Positions 35,713 to 48,589 of a stretch of DNA of 64,000 bases are shown here, piece by piece. The stretch is from Ochotona curzoniae (taxonomy: Eukaryota; Chordata; Mammalia; Lagomorpha; Ochotonidae), in NCBI RefSeq assembly GCF_017591425.1, contig NW_024467104.1, forward strand, positions 1,302,001 through 1,366,000, written 5' to 3'. How positions within the stretch are numbered: the first letter of the stretch is position 1; each line of letters begins with the position of its first letter. The notes under the pieces were generated by a model. It was not told where the DNA came from and did not search any database. It worked only from the letters and a program-made list of their open reading frames with translations. The position numbers and the translations under genes are program-made.

Positions 35713-36765
35713 AAAATTCTAAATTGACTGTTAGGCAAAGTAGGTGATTACTATTGTGACATACTTAGCAAAGTGTGTAAGTGTTATGCATCTTGAGGTA
35801 TAAAACTACCATTTTAAAATGATTTACAGTATCAAAAAAGACTGTCAAGACATCAATTACTCTTCATTTTGTAGCTTCTAATGGAAAGGCATTCATCAAA
35901 ATCCTAAAATGAATTCATTTAGTCTTAGAATTCTGACCTTGGAGACATGCCAGGCAGTTGCTCCCGCAGTTGAACCTCCGGGATGACTGGCTATTGCAAC
36001 CTGAGTCCCCAGTGGCAGAATCTGTGACCTGATGCAGAGAACAGCAGAGCCTGCTTTGCATGCATTCACAGTAGCTCATTGACACATTGTGCCAAGCCTT
36101 ATCTAATCATTTTTATCCAAGGCACAGATTCAGTCCTGATCATTAGGACAGAAAGAAAAATACAAGATTTGCTTGATGTAGAGAAGAGTGTTCACTTGAC
36201 TAAATTGAAAGACCTGAATAGAGTTAACGTTGGGATGCAAAGGTGCTACACTGTGGAGGTCCGTGGCGTTGTAGAATTCCAGGGTGTAGAGACAATAAAA
36301 AACCGAACCCCACTGAATTCAGGAATACTGGCTAAAAGCTTTGTGTGTTGGTTGTATTCTAATTGCTATTTTGTAATGTGTCAAGCAAACAAAAATGTAC
36401 ACTTGCATGAAATGTTTTCCGTTGGTTGACACTGCAAGATAGCATACAGTACATGCCCCTATCGAGTGTATGACTCATCATGAAATGAATTGTGATTAAA
36501 CCAAATGTGAACTTGAAGACAAGGATAAATATGATGTGTTTGGCATGTAGCTGCCCATGAGCTTAGAAGGCCTGACGATGTCTTTCCTTTTCTGGAACGT
36601 CACCTGGGAGTTCAGCTTCCTGTCTGTCACATGTGTGCTTCCTATTGGTTTCCTTTCTTTATTGTTATTTTCCACTTGATTTCTAGTGGGATGGAGATTT
36701 CCTCAAGGTAATATCACAGAAATTAGTAATTTGAAATGATTTTATATTATTCAGTTTTAAGGGAA
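35713..36765. other. Intergenic, no gene seen
   Basis: AT-rich. A plus-strand open frame at 36079-36429 has no recognisable signature. Nothing else seen. Confidence 0.35.
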
Positions 36766-36767
36766 AT

Positions 36768-37068
36768 TCTTTTTTTTTTTCTACCTCTTCAATATTTATT
36801 GATTCAGAAGGCAAAGCCACAGAGATAAAGGGGGAAGACTGCCCACGTACAGGTTCACTTCCCAAATGACAGCACCAGCCAAGGCTGAGACAGCTGGCAG
36901 CTGGAGCCAGGGACCCACATGAATGGGCTATCGTCTTCAGGATCCCCAAAAACATTAGCAGGGCGGATGCTGGACTGGAAACAAACTGGATTTGTGCTGG
37001 CGCGCCAACATGGGATGCTGAGGGTGTAAGCAGTGTTAAAACTTGTACCACAATGTTAACTGCGCTTA
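36768..37068 (-). repeat. CSINE
   Basis: Minus-strand copy beginning with a T-run at 36770-36780, followed by 'cttcaatatttattgattca' (tail/body junction) and ending near 37068. Diverged. Confidence 0.7.
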
Positions 37069-37079
37069 AGACATTTTGC

Positions 37080-38420
37080 TTAGATTCAGTCTAGTGGTGA
37101 TGAATTCCCTTAGTTTTTGCTAATCCAGAAAAGATTTCATGTCCCCTTCATTCTGAAGGAAAAGTTTCCTTAGTATAATATTCTCAGTTGGCAGGATCTG
37201 TTTCAGGATTTTGAGCTGGTTGGTTATCTGAAGTCTGTCTGTAGTTTAATAGTACTGTACTTATGTGACTTGACATTGTTTTCAGAATTCTTTACTTCTG
37301 ACAGCTTGATGACTATACGACTGGGAAAAGATCTCTTTATGTTTAATATGTAAGTGATCCTTGGGATTTCCTTAACATAAGATATTTTAGAATTTAGAAC
37401 AATTTTAGCAGTTATTTCATTGCAAGGGTTTTCTATGCTGTTCCCCTGATTCTCCTTCTGGAATAGCCACAATGTGAGAAGTATGCTTGCTTCATTTTAC
37501 ATCATTTATTTCACAGGCTTTCTTCCTTCTTTGAAAATATTTTTGTGTTTAAACTAGCTTATTTCAAAAGACCTATTTTAGAGCTCAAATGCATTTTTTT
37601 TTTGCCTGATTTCTTCTGCTCTTTGGTATCTCCAGATTATCTGTGGGTCACTTTTGAGTTCTTTAGTACAAGATTTCTGCTTTCTACCAGTGAGCTTTAG
37701 CTATTGCTTAAACTTTCAGGCCTCTCATGAGCTGTCTTAATTGCATTGGGTTGCCTCTACCTTATGTTTCTTTAAAATCATCATTTTAAATCTATTTTAA
37801 GGCAACTCCTCAGTTTGATCGTTGCTAGAGTTGCTGTGTTCCTGGGAAAGCATCATGTTACTTGCTTTGTGTGCTCCAGTGCATCAATATTTGTGCATCT
37901 GGCAGACTGGCTGGTTCTGTGGTTATTGCATCCTAGTATTGTCTTAAATGGTGGCTGGATAGGCTGTGTTGGTTTTTGCTATAGGGGAGCGCTTTAGTAG
38001 GATATGTTTCCACATCTTCAGCTGTGACGTTACTAATGTCTGCAGGTGTCTTGCTAGCCTAGACTTCAAGAGTTAGTGGACCGCACTGCCCGTGGGGATG
38101 CAAGCACGTGGGTCTGCTGGTAGCCAGTGCACTGTGCCTTGAACCCAAGTGGTGCCCCAGGAACAGGGATCGTCTGGGAGGCTGACACAGGAGTGATGCC
38201 CATTGGTTCCTAACACTGGCACAGGCTGAGCCGTTGGTGGGTGCAACACAGCATTCCCCGTGGCAAGCCATGATGCTTGCCACTGTCTGAGGCAGCATGG
38301 CAGATGGGGACGGCCCATGCCAGAGAGGTTACCTTTCAAAGTGTAAACTTTCACTAAGCTCATGGCCAGCCGGTGGGTGTCTGGGTAGTGGTGGGTCAAC
38401 TGGAACAATTCTAAAGCAAA
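37080..38420 (-). mobile_element. Old L1 fragment, antisense (5' portion)
   Basis: Plus-strand text such as 'catgtccccttcattctgaa', 'tataatattctcagttggca' and a series of T/G-rich words is the antisense of the 5' untranslated/ORF1-side portion of ancient mammalian L1s. The GC-rich continuation (38050-38400) may be its 5' end. No frame survives. Boundaries are approximate. Confidence 0.45.
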
Positions 38421-40300
38421 AGAATAAGTCCAGGTGGAATCAGGAGCTTTTCATTTTAAGCAAGGTTTCAGAACATGTGGGTGCTAGGAACATCTTTTCA
38501 AAACAACTGATTTATAGGAAATACTTCCATATAACACAGGCCTGTTCTAGACCCAGCCCATGTAGGAACTATTTGTACAGGCTGTATAGGTAAGAGTGAT
38601 TGGGACACGTGCCTTTGCATCATCTAGCCAAGTATATACTGAGCACCTGCTACATGTAAAACCTGGACTGAATGTCAAACAGTATCAAGTGTAACAGAAA
38701 AGGTTTTCTAAGAATACAATAGACACTCAGAAAATACATATAAGGCCTTAAGTCTTTACATTCTTTCATCAAACATCTGTGTCTAGGAAGTTACATAAAA
38801 TAGATATGGACAAGTTTGAAAGAAGTGCATTTAAATAATCACACACACATCTATCTCACAGGACTGTGGACCATTTGTTCTCAAAATGCAGGGATCCAAT
38901 ATCTTCTGTTTGCCACTAGCATTTATTGAATGGCAGGCGGGCATGCTGCTCAACATGCTACAATGCATAGGGCAGTTCATGCTAACAATTACATGCCTGT
39001 CCCAAAGGGACAATAAACCTGAATTTGAGGACTCCTGACCTAGGCTCACTCCTCAGGGGACTCCAGTGGAGCCATACTTCCTGTAGAAACTGTCATTTCA
39101 TACATCGTCCACCTGAAGAATGAGGGGCTGAATTCCCTTCGAGGCCTCATGCTGTGATTTCTGTGTCCTGGAGCTGTCTCAAGGGAATTGCTAGTCAGGT
39201 CATGCACTTTCTGCTTTCTGGCTCCAGCTCTGGAGGTGGCAGCAGCACGAGATGTTTCACGGTGACTTTTTCTGCTGCCCATACCTTCCAGGGAAACACT
39301 GATAGGGCTGAGTAGCTGACACAGCCCCAGTGCCCACACTTTGAACGCCACTACAGCTTTGCAGACTTCAGCAGGACTCTTTGCCCTAGCTCCACCAAAC
39401 AAGTGCTATCAGTCACTTCCATGGAAAGCGCTGTGAGGACAGTACTGCTCCTGCCTGCAGCTGCTCTCCTTGAACCCCAGCACAAGTGGCGCAACCCTAA
39501 CAAGAGGCAAAGCACTGAAGGATTTTTCTGTCCACTTCCATATCTCAATGTGAAATGCAAATATGAAAGAGCAAAGAATACTCACATCTCAAGAGCTGAA
39601 AAAAAATCTGCACACACATAAACATTTTCCAATCTGACACACAAAAATCACCATGAGGGTGAAGACAATGATTCCAATTAACATTGCCCATCACAGCCCC
39701 TTCAGCATCAGCCACACAGGCCAAGTCCGTTGCTGCTCTTTTAGCTGTTCTTATTCTCCAGTAAGTGATTCCTCCACCTCTTCTACCTACCCAAATCCCA
39801 GTTTTCAAGACCCATTTCTCTACAAGATTTCAATGTTAGCTAATAAAGTCACAGGCAACGAATTTTTTTTTTTAAATAAGTTTTAACATTTTGTTTTAAT
39901 TAAAAATCTGTGGGATCAGTATTAAGGGGTTCAGCAGCTCGTGATTTCTTCACAAGTGTCTTTATAATACTCCCAAGACATTTATCTGGCTATAAAATAC
40001 TCAAAGGCAAACAACCAAAGGTTCTGTCTTACTAGGACCATAAGACAGAATTTAATGAGCTTTTACTTTTAACTGAATTAAATATTTAATTTTAATTAGC
40101 ATGTAGTTACATATTTAGGGAGTAGAGTTTGATTAACTAGATATATGCAATATAATAATCAGACATGTGTGAGCATTTATTTTTGCTAACATTCAAACCT
40201 TCTGTACTAGGTATTTTGAAATACAAAGCTGTCAACCGTAATTAACTTACTGTGCTATTGATTATTAGAAAATATTCCTCCTTCTAACTTTACTCCTCTA
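38421..40300. other. Unassigned intergenic DNA
   Basis: Includes a moderately GC-rich stretch (39040-39500) with a minus-strand open frame 39402-39046 of 118 codons that has no recognisable domain; it may be further decayed L1 or another retroposon. The remainder is AT-rich. Confidence 0.3.
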
Positions 40301-41640
40301 TCCATTAACCATCTTCTCTCTTCCTTCCCTTCCACCTATTCCAGCTTCTGATAGCCACTGTTACACCTGCTACTTTAGAAAATGACTTCTTCAGCTTCTA
40401 CATGTAAGAACAGGCAGTATTTTTTTGTATCTCACTTACTTAACAGTCTTAAGTTACTTCTATTGCTTATGGAAACCAGAAAATAACTTTTAAAGCTGAA
40501 CAATAGTCCACTGTGAATATACACCACATTGTTTTTATTCACTGACAAACCAATACTTAGCCTGTTTCTTGGATGCATTATGAATAGTGCGAAATAATAA
40601 GCACAGGAGCACAACCCTTTCTTGGATTTAATTTCCCTTGGATATATACCTCATAGTGGGATTGTAGGATTATACGGAGGTTACTTTTAACTTGATTCTG
40701 CGTTCCACAAGTGGTTGTCAAATACGCATTTTGACCAAGAATGCGTGACAGTCACTCTGGCAAATTCTGGCCAAGTATGCAAAAACATTTTCCCCATTTG
40801 ATTAATGAAAATTCTGAGAGGTTTCGCATTGTGGTTTTGCTTCACGTTTTCCTGTGAGTGGTGATGCGTGTTGTATCCCATGCTGGCAGTCATCTGTATG
40901 TCCTTTTACACAGCCCCAGTCAGATGGTTTTTCAGTATGACCCCTTGATAGATGAAGAGTTGCTAATATTTACTCTCAATTCTTTGTTCTGCAGAAATTT
41001 TAGTTTGTTGGCAATCATAATTATCACCATTTTTTGTCTTATTTCCAGGTCATGTTCCAAAATCTGTTCTAAAGTGCTCCTTCGTTGATCCAATCTGTTT
41101 TCATACATGGTAAGCTTTATGGATCCGGTCTTACTCTTTTGCCTATGTATGTCCACTTTTGCCAGCACCATCAGATAGGGTTATTTCTCTAATGTACGTT
41201 CTTGATGACTCTGTAGAAGACCAGTTGGTTCTAAGTGTATAAATGTATTTTGGGGTTCTAGCTGCACTGCTTAAATGGCCTATTTCCACACTAGTACAAA
41301 GTACTTGAGCTGTTAGAGTTTTGTGCACTGTTAGGTAGTATGGTGCCTCATTTTTGCTTAAAATTTCTCTGGCTATTGCAGCTATTTTGTACCTCCAAGC
41401 AAATCTCTAATTTTTTTCTCCCAGTTGTGTGAACTTGGAGAAATGTTGTGAATGTCACTAAATATTTCAATGGAGAAAGGCTTTTTGCAACAATTTCTAG
41501 TTCATACCAAAATGAAGAGCAAGCTGCATAGACTGCATATTGCAATGGCATTTATTAGCACATGACTCCCACATTATCAGTACCCTCTCCCAGAGGAGGA
41601 TTTCGTTTGTGATCCTAATTTTTTTTTTATTATGTGACAC
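40300..41640 (-). mobile_element. Old L1 fragment (ORF2 3' half), antisense
   Basis: Plus-strand landmarks in order: 'acaatagtccactgtgaata', 'atatacctcatagtgggatt', 'gaggtttcgcattgtggttt', 'tttgccagcaccatcagata' and 'cttgatgactctgtagaaga'. These are decayed antisense versions of conserved L1 ORF2 C-terminal segments. All frames are broken. Confidence 0.7.
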
Positions 41641-41642
41641 CG

Positions 41643-41966
41643 TTTTTTTTTTTAAGATTTATTTTTATTATTGGAAAGGCAGATATACAGAGAGGAGAGA
41701 CAGAGAGGAAGATCTTCCGTCCGATGATTCACTCCCCAAGTGAGCACATCGGCCGATGCTATGCTGATCCGAAGCCAGGAGCCTCTTCCGGGTCTCCCAC
41801 GCGGGTGCAGGGTCCCACAGCTTTGGGCCGTCCTCGACTGCTTTCCCAGGCCACAGGCAGGGAGCTGGAAGGGAAGCGGGGCTGCCGGGATTAGAACCGG
41901 CGCCCATATGGGATCCCGGGTGTGCAAAGCGAGGACCTTAACCACTTGTGCCACCGCGCCGGGCCC
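41643..41966 (-). repeat. CSINE, young complete copy
   Basis: The least diverged CSINE in the window and the main basis for the lagomorph/pika call. From left: T-run and 'aagatttatttttattattg', 'gaagatcttccgtccgatga', 'ccatatgggatcccgggtgt' and the head ending 'caccgcgccgggccc' at 41966. The flanks share 'gtgacac' (about 41634-41640 and 41967-41973), a target-site duplication. Confidence 0.93.
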
Positions 41967-42604
41967 GTGACACAGTTTTATAGGTACTGGGATTAAGGGA
42001 AATTCTTAATAGAGAAAATTACACACTTAAATTTATTATCTAAGATATGATTTGTGTATACGCATTACATAACCTCCAGTCAGGATAAATAAATTTATCA
42101 CCACCAAGATAATTGGTATTAATTTTAAAATCTTTATTACTAATTTAACATTTCTTTATGATGAAAAATAGCCAACATATCTTCTTCTCATTTATTTTAA
42201 CAGATATTCAGTAAATTATTTTTGAATGCAATTACACTAGAGTGAAATGGAATCCAAAGCTTTCTCTTCCAGTCTAGCCATAACTAGGTAGTTATTAATC
42301 AACCCTTCCTCATATACTCCATCTTCCTGCCTCTTCATGTCACTCACGTAATGACTTTGCATATCATCCATGTTGTGGATGATGGGATTTCATTGCTTTT
42401 TTAAAATTTCATTTCTTTTAAGAAATGGCATTATATGACCATATGTACAGGCCACAATTGTTTTTATTCAACACTGGGTAACAGGTTGTTTCCACTTTTA
42501 GCTATTGTGATTAGTGCTTCATCAATCATTGGAGTCTGATATCTCTGTGAGATATTGATTTGTCTGATGACTATATGTCATATATAGTAGCATTGTTGGA
42601 TCAT

Positions 42605-42611
42605 TTTGTAT

Positions 42612-42646
<35 letters not shown>

Positions 42647-42730
42647 TATTGGGAAGCCAGATTAGATTTACAGAGAGGAGAGAGATAAAGAAAGGTGTAT
42701 CGTCTGCTTGGTTGACTGGCCAAATGGCAG
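42605..42730 (-). repeat. Truncated CSINE with (TTTA)n tail
   Basis: A (TTTA)n microsatellite at about 42609-42649, grown from the A-rich tail, followed by the tail-proximal part of a minus-strand CSINE ('cagagaggagagagataaag'). The head half is missing. Confidence 0.65.
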
Positions 42731-43188
42731 CAAACAACTTATCTCCTTGTTTTCTTTTAAGTACTGTAAATCTCTTAGAAATAATGAATTATCTTCGTTA
42801 TTCAATCTGAGCCATTCAGGGAATATATAACAATGATTAAAAATATTCAGTTTCATTCTGAGAATGTCATAAGATACAAAGCAACAAAAGTACCCCAATA
42901 TGAAATTGTTGATTACTAAATTTAAGTATAATAAAAGTAATGAGAGTGAAAAAAATTTGGCATTGTTGCTCATTAGGATAGTTAGGAATATCTTCCATAT
43001 TGAATGCTCCTGACACTAAAGAGTTATACTTCAGCATGATATGTTTCAGAAATGTCATATTTACTAACCATGTCTAGTAAATTTTTCAATTTATTAAATT
43101 GCTTGTTAAAACTTATTTTTTTCTCCAGCATGCAGTATAAATTCCACAAACCAATAGCTATGAATGTGCATGTATATTGATATAAGTT

Positions 43189-44118
43189 TTAAGAACAGAT
43201 TTTATATTTTAGTTTTACTAAAGCTTCTTTCACATCCTTGTTCCGAAGGCTGTAGATCAGAGGGTTCAGCATGGGGATCACTAGGGTGTAAAACAGTGAG
43301 ATCATCTTGTCTTGATCTAGAGTGTAGGAAGAACTTGGTCTGAAGTACATGAAGAGTATAGTTCCCTGGAAAATGGCAACTGCAGTTAAGTGGGAGGTGC
43401 AGGTGGAGAAAGCTTTGAGCCTTCCCTCAGCAGAGGGCATCTTTAAGACTGATAAGATGATGTAACAGTAGGAGACAAGAACTCCTGAGATAGTACTCAG
43501 TTCAATGAATCCAAACACAGTGAAGATCACCAACTCATTGACCTGAGTATCTGAGCATGATAGCAACAGCAGAGGAGGGACATCACAGAAGTGATTGATC
43601 TCATTAGAGCCACAGAAACACAAGCGAAATGCCAATGTGGTGTGTATCAATGCGTCTGTCACTCCCACCAGGTAAACCCCAGCCATGAGCAGGGAACACA
43701 CCTTGTTGGACATGTTGACTGTGTAGAGCAAGGGGTTGCTGATGGCCTGGTACCTATCAAAGGCCATCACTGCCAGCAGCAGACACTCTGAGTCTGCAAA
43801 GATACAGACGATCAGGAATTGCAGAGCACAGCCATAGAAGGGAATTGACTTGTCTGTTGCAAATATGTCCACGAGCATTTTGGGTCCAACCGCAGTGGAG
43901 TAGCAGAGGTCACAGAGTGAGAGGTGACTGAGGAAAAAGTACATTGGGGTGTGCAGCCGGGGATCCAGTCTGATTAAAGTGATCATTCCGAGATTTGCCA
44001 GGAAATTTATGAGATAGACTAGCAGAAACATGGCGAAAAGTGTTATCTTTGATTCATTGTTGGTAGTGATTCCCAAAAATATGAATTTTGTCAAGGAGGA
44101 GCAGTTTCCTCTCTGCAT
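43189..44118 (-). CDS. OR5W2: Olfactory receptor 5W2 orthologue
   Basis: Single intact coding exon, 309 residues, odorant G-protein coupled receptor. Seen: NCS glycosylation site at residue 5, NLG in helix 1, [12 protein letters not shown] in helix 2, [15 protein letters not shown] with DRY at 121-123, [20 protein letters not shown] in helix 6 and [19 protein letters not shown]. It follows human OR5W2 (recalled, 310 residues) closely, including [30 protein letters not shown] and the IFQGT stretch. The one-residue difference is explained by loss of one phenylalanine in the extracellular loop 2 motif: HFCD at about 43582-43593 where ORs usually have HFFCD. Start chosen at 44118 (MQRGNCSSL); an acceptor-like CAATTGTTTAG ends at 44146 on the minus strand. 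Neighbours are old L1/CSINE sequence. Confidence 0.95.
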   Translation of the reverse strand: MQRGNCSSLTKFIFLGITTNNESKITLFAMFLLVYLINFLANLGMITLIRLDPRLHTPMYFFLSHLSLCDLCYSTAVGPKMLVDIFATDKSIPFYGCALQFLIVCIFADSECLLLAVMAFDRYQAISNPLLYTVNMSNKVCSLLMAGVYLVGVTDALIHTTLAFRLCFCGSNEINHFCDVPPLLLLSCSDTQVNELVIFTVFGFIELSTISGVLVSYCYIILSVLKMPSAEGRLKAFSTCTSHLTAVAIFQGTILFMYFRPSSSYTLDQDKMISLFYTLVIPMLNPLIYSLRNKDVKEALVKLKYKICS

Positions 44119-44845
44119 TCTTTCTTCTTATTTCTTGTTTAACTTCTAAACAATTGATAAAACAGTGGCAGACAGATAGTTAATTTCCATGCATTTACAA
44201 AATATCAGTAAGTAAAACACCACATGTGCCTGCAATATTGATTTTAACCTACAGCAAAAATATTCTGTCGTGTCTTACTCTGTAGGTGTCAGCGTAGTTG
44301 ATAATTGCAAAAAGGAAACCCAATGAGACTGCTAATTGGAATCTTTGAAATATAGATGTCATTCATTAATTGTGAGTCTATGAAAGCCTTCATTTCTCTT
44401 TGCTTTACATCTTACATCTGAAGGAGAATAACCCATATGATTAGCATCTTTCCATTTCACTAATCACCAAAAACCATGCAAGAAAAAACACAAACTATTA
44501 GTCGCAGAAAATATTTCATATGTTTGAAGCAATTAAATTAATAAGACAATTGCCATGTTATTACTTTATTCAGATTTAAATAATATTGTACTATGAAAGT
44601 TATACTGCACTCTAAATGTGTTGAGAAAAATGAGCAAGATGCAAAATAGTACAAGAAAATTATTGTATTTGTACCCAGTCAATGTTGTTTGCATTAGTAC
44701 ATGGCATATGAACTAAGTGCCATAATCCTCTTGCACAAATATGTAATGTATTTAACACAGTGTTTACTGCCACTTCTCAGGGATCTGGTTTCCTAGCATG
44801 AAGTCTCCTGAAAAGTCAAAGGAAGTGTTCACCCTAGACCCACCT
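44119..44845. other. Intergenic, intron-like sequence 5' of OR5W2
   Basis: AT-rich with no coding signal. If the upstream promoter candidate at 45549-45650 is real, this is intron between the untranslated exon and the coding exon. Confidence 0.35.
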
Positions 44846-44849
44846 CAAT

Positions 44850-45090
44850 TTAATATATACTTTTCACAAAGGATATTTATTGAGAGACACAGAGACAGAA
44901 AGAGGCCAAGAAGATAAGCCAAGGAGCTGTCAGCTGGGAGTTCACTTCCTGAATGCCTGCACTAGAGCTGTGGCTGGATTGAGAATAGAGCCAGGCTCTG
45001 GCAAGTCAGTCCAGGTCTCCTGAGTAGGTGGCAGAAGACCAAGAATCCGGTTCATTGCTTAGACAATTGATTTTTTTTCTTGGCTACCAC
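44850..45090 (-). repeat. CSINE-related, old copy
   Basis: Minus-strand body 'aaggatatttattgagagac', 'cagagacagaaagaggccaa', then 'gctgtggctggattgagaat'. Strongly diverged. Confidence 0.5.
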
Positions 45091-45548
45091 GTATCTGTAT
45101 GTGTGATACATATTTGCAAGTGTCAATGACAATTTTTGGTTGATAACTGGAATGCTGGTGATGAATATTTGCTGAATTTTGAGGCCTAACTGAAGTATGG
45201 AGTGTGGGTCATGTGGATTTAAATTTTTTCACATATTCTTTGTAATATGATATTTCAATTATGTATAAATTAACACAAATGTCCCCTTTAATTCACAGCA
45301 TGCTGCCTCAATAAGAAAAACAAAGGAACAAAATAATCCTCCTGAATCCAGATTAAAATAATTAAAATGTACTATTGTGGTCACTAATAATTTCAGTTAG
45401 ATGTGTTTAGTTATGGCATCAAAATATTATTGGTATCCAACATCTTCAAACTATACTATAAAAGGATTCATTTATAAATTACTCATGTTTTTTAAAAAGT
45501 GGTGTATTTGAAATCCTATATTTTTATAATTGAAACTCAGGAACTTAC

Positions 45549-45650
45549 CTGATATGAGCAGGTATTTTGTACTTGCATTCAAGTTAGAAGGCATTTTATT
45601 TTACTGAACAGCATTCAGGATTTAAATATCAGAAGCTATTTCCCTCAGGC
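45549..45650 (-). promoter_or_regulatory. Candidate promoter and first exon of OR5W2
   Basis: Read on the minus strand: an EBF-like site (GCCTGAGGGA, 45650-45641), a TATA-like box (ATATTTAAAT, about 45629-45620), then about 70 bases to a near-perfect splice donor (ATCAG|GTAAGT, exon end 45549). The acceptor before the coding exon is at 44147-44146, giving an intron of about 1.4 kb. The order and spacing match the candidate at 50410. Motif evidence only. Confidence 0.4.
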
Positions 45651-46392
45651 GTTATGTTTTACAATAGTATCATTAATTATCTCTGCTTCTGTATTTTCCC
45701 TTGTAACTGTGTCAAAACTTCATTGCAAAGTTAGGACTTTAACTCTTCGTTGTGGCTATGCCATTGATCTATGTCATGGTGACTTAGCCCTAACTACTTC
45801 CAGAAGAATTTACACCATCAAATGCCCATTAGCAATGTCCATCACTGCTCTCTATTTAAATTCTGGGAAAGGATAGTGAGTGTTTTTGCACTCATGCCTT
45901 TAAAAGCACTCTTAAACATGTCAAAATGAGAACCAATAAGCTTGTTATATCTAAGCACTGAGTCTATTTATTTATTTATTTGTTTGTTTAATATCTGAAG
46001 CAAAAGAGTTCCATACATCCATTTTTTCCTTCGATTTATTTTTTTAAATTTTTATGAGCTTTTCATAAGAGAATGAGTTCCTGTATTGATTTAATTTCCT
46101 GGCATCCCTTCCTGCCTGTAACCTACACATTTTGTGGGGTCTGGGTTAAACGAAGAAAAATATTGTGCAACTTACTTGTCCAAAATAGCCTACTCTAGCA
46201 AAAATGCAGCACAGTTGCTTGGTACAAACTTCTGTTCACAAAGTCTGAATTGAAATTTGACTTGTCTCGAGTTCCCAAAGAATATGCTGCAATATCTTAT
46301 ATACATATAAACTTACAGCATATTGGTATCTGTTCTCAGTATGGAACTATTGGTTGAGAAGGGATTTAACTAATAAGAGATAGATAGATAGG

Positions 46393-46428
<36 letters not shown>

Positions 46429-47425
46429 CAGACTGACCAACCGACCAACCGATGATCATGGTTTCATGCCAGCTAGTGTTTATAATTACACTCAAGACTT
46501 AAACATGTGCCCTGACATTACTGTTTCTTTCATAGTTGAAAGTTGTAGCTTGGATTTTTTGTTTGTTTATTTTAAGACATACTGAGCAAAAACAAACAAA
46601 CAAACAAACATGGAAAGAGTTGTGCCTGTGTGTATTACTATCTAGATAATGGAATGCCAGCATGGAAATCAACCTTCATAGATAATGCAGTTTTTCATTA
46701 ATACACACAGACCAATACATGCAACACCAAACATTTAATTTATTCATGGGCATATGTGAAAACTAAGTGGAGAAAAATAAGGCCAATATTAGAAATAATT
46801 TATGTCTGTATGTGACCTGTTTATGAGTTGTATATCGTTAGCACTTGTGAACACTATGAAAAGCCATGAGGAGAATGATTTAAGCAGCGTCTATGGGCCT
46901 AAGGGGTGTTATTAAAGCACAGTGTGGATAAAAGGATTTTCACTAAGATAGGAACTCAGCACCCTTTTGAATATGAGCAGTTCACTGTAAATAATGATAG
47001 AGCAGCAGCAGGGGCTTCAACTAGAGACTGCTGAGACTAAAGATACTGTAATGATAATTCTAGTTCCGTTTTGCAGCGTTCCCAGGATGATAGTGCATAC
47101 ATAGCTCACTGTCGTAAAGCCTTTGCCATAGCCATTGCCTCCCTCAGAAGATGCCTCCTGATTCCACTCTATTGGGGGTTTGGCCTGTGAGATCCAACCT
47201 ATCCCAGCACCACCTGTTTGGGATCTGTAAGAAATAATTGACAGTTTCCTAATCACTTCCTAATGAGATGTTACTATATGAACTGGGGTTGGAAGCTATA
47301 GTTACAGGACTGGAGGAGCAAGTATGTGCAAAGTTAGAGTTCACATTCAATATAGAATTCAATCTAAGGAAACCTGGCTTCCCTGGGGAAAATAAGCACA
47401 GAAGGAGTCACTTAGAGAAATATAT
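45651..47425. other. Intergenic with GATA microsatellite
   Basis: AT-rich. Contains T-rich (TTTA/TTTG)n stretches (about 45966-45989), a (GATA)n array (separate entry), and a short (AAAC)n run near 46590-46610. Old L1 may be present near 46030-46150, but I cannot confirm it. Confidence 0.35.
46377..46430. repeat. (GATA)n microsatellite
   Basis: About 13 GATA/GGTA units, followed by a (GACC/AACC)-type cryptic repeat to about 46451. Confidence 0.9.
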
Positions 47426-47429
47426 TTCA

Positions 47430-47692
47430 TCTGCTGATTAACTCCCTCAAGTAGCTGTAACAGCCAGAACTAAGCTGATCTGAAGCCAGGGGACAGGATT
47501 TTGTTTGTTTGTGTTTGAGGTCTCCCACATGGGTGCAGGGTCTCAATGGTTTGCGCTGTTTTCTACTGCTTTCCCAGGCCAGAGGCAGGGGCTGGAAAGG
47601 TAGTGTAGTGCCTGGGTATGAATGGAAACCATATGGGATCAAGGTGAATGCAAGATGAGATTGAGCCACCAGGCTAACATCTGTGCCCATAA
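47430..47692 (-). repeat. CSINE, old copy with internal insertion
   Basis: Minus-strand 'gatctgaagccaggggacag', then an inserted (GTTT)n stretch, 'ggtctcccacatgggtgcag', 'tactgctttcccaggccaga' and 'accatatgggatcaaggtga'. The head end is decayed. Confidence 0.75.
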
Positions 47693-48585
47693 ACTGTGTA
47701 TATAGTTTTACAGGATTCTGTACGTTTGTACAGTGGAGTCATGTGATGACTGTCTGTGATACTTGCTATTAGATTAATACGGGGAAGACCCACGTGCTGA
47801 TAAAATACAAATAAATGATCTCCCAGCCTTTCTGTTTGCTCATCTCTGACTGTAGCACTTAGTGGTGTCTACAGGTCACTGATTTTGTGAATTTTCAAAT
47901 GTCACTTAAACATAAATATGCCACAGTATCTTAAGAGACCATTGAGAGAACTGTTTTAAAAAAACTCAATTCCACTTTATTCAGCTGTTATGCATGATTT
48001 CTGTCAAGTCCATGGTGCAAGTTTATGAGACTATAGTTCTGTTATCAATATTGTGTTTCATTATATGTTTCAAGTGATTGGGCTGTCAGGGAAAACTCAG
48101 TATATATGTTATATTTAAAATTACAACAGTTTGTGATGGCTGATTAGATAATAAATAAAATTTAATAATGTTAAAAGACCAAAACTTCCTTTATTGAAGG
48201 TAAAATCTCCTGTCCTTTCATTCTATTCTTTAGAATTTATTTTAAACAAATCTGCACATGATAAACTATGCATGCATGATTTTACACAAGATATTTTATG
48301 ATAAGAAAAGAAGAAAATGATGTAGGACACACTCAATACTGAATATAAATACAAAATAATGCATTAAACCTGGACAAATATAAATATATATATATATCTT
48401 TTCAAACTTAGAATGCTTAAAAACTATAAATCTAACAAATTTGTCAACAAAATCTTTTTACATCTAAAAATGAAAGAATGGCTAATATTTAGTTGTTCTT
48501 TTTTTTATAAAACCATTGTTGTATGAATGTAGTAAAGGAAGACTAGTCGTTTAAACAAATCTGTTGAAGATAGTGAATTGGGATG
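47693..48585. other. Intergenic, no gene seen
   Basis: AT-rich with a (TA)n run near 48386-48397. Nothing else recognised. Confidence 0.4.
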
Positions 48586-48589
48586 CATT

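Noticed and set aside
46377..46450. CRISPR-like or clustered regulatory repeat
   Set aside because: It is a simple GATA tetranucleotide array without spacers; vertebrate DNA has no CRISPR arrays.
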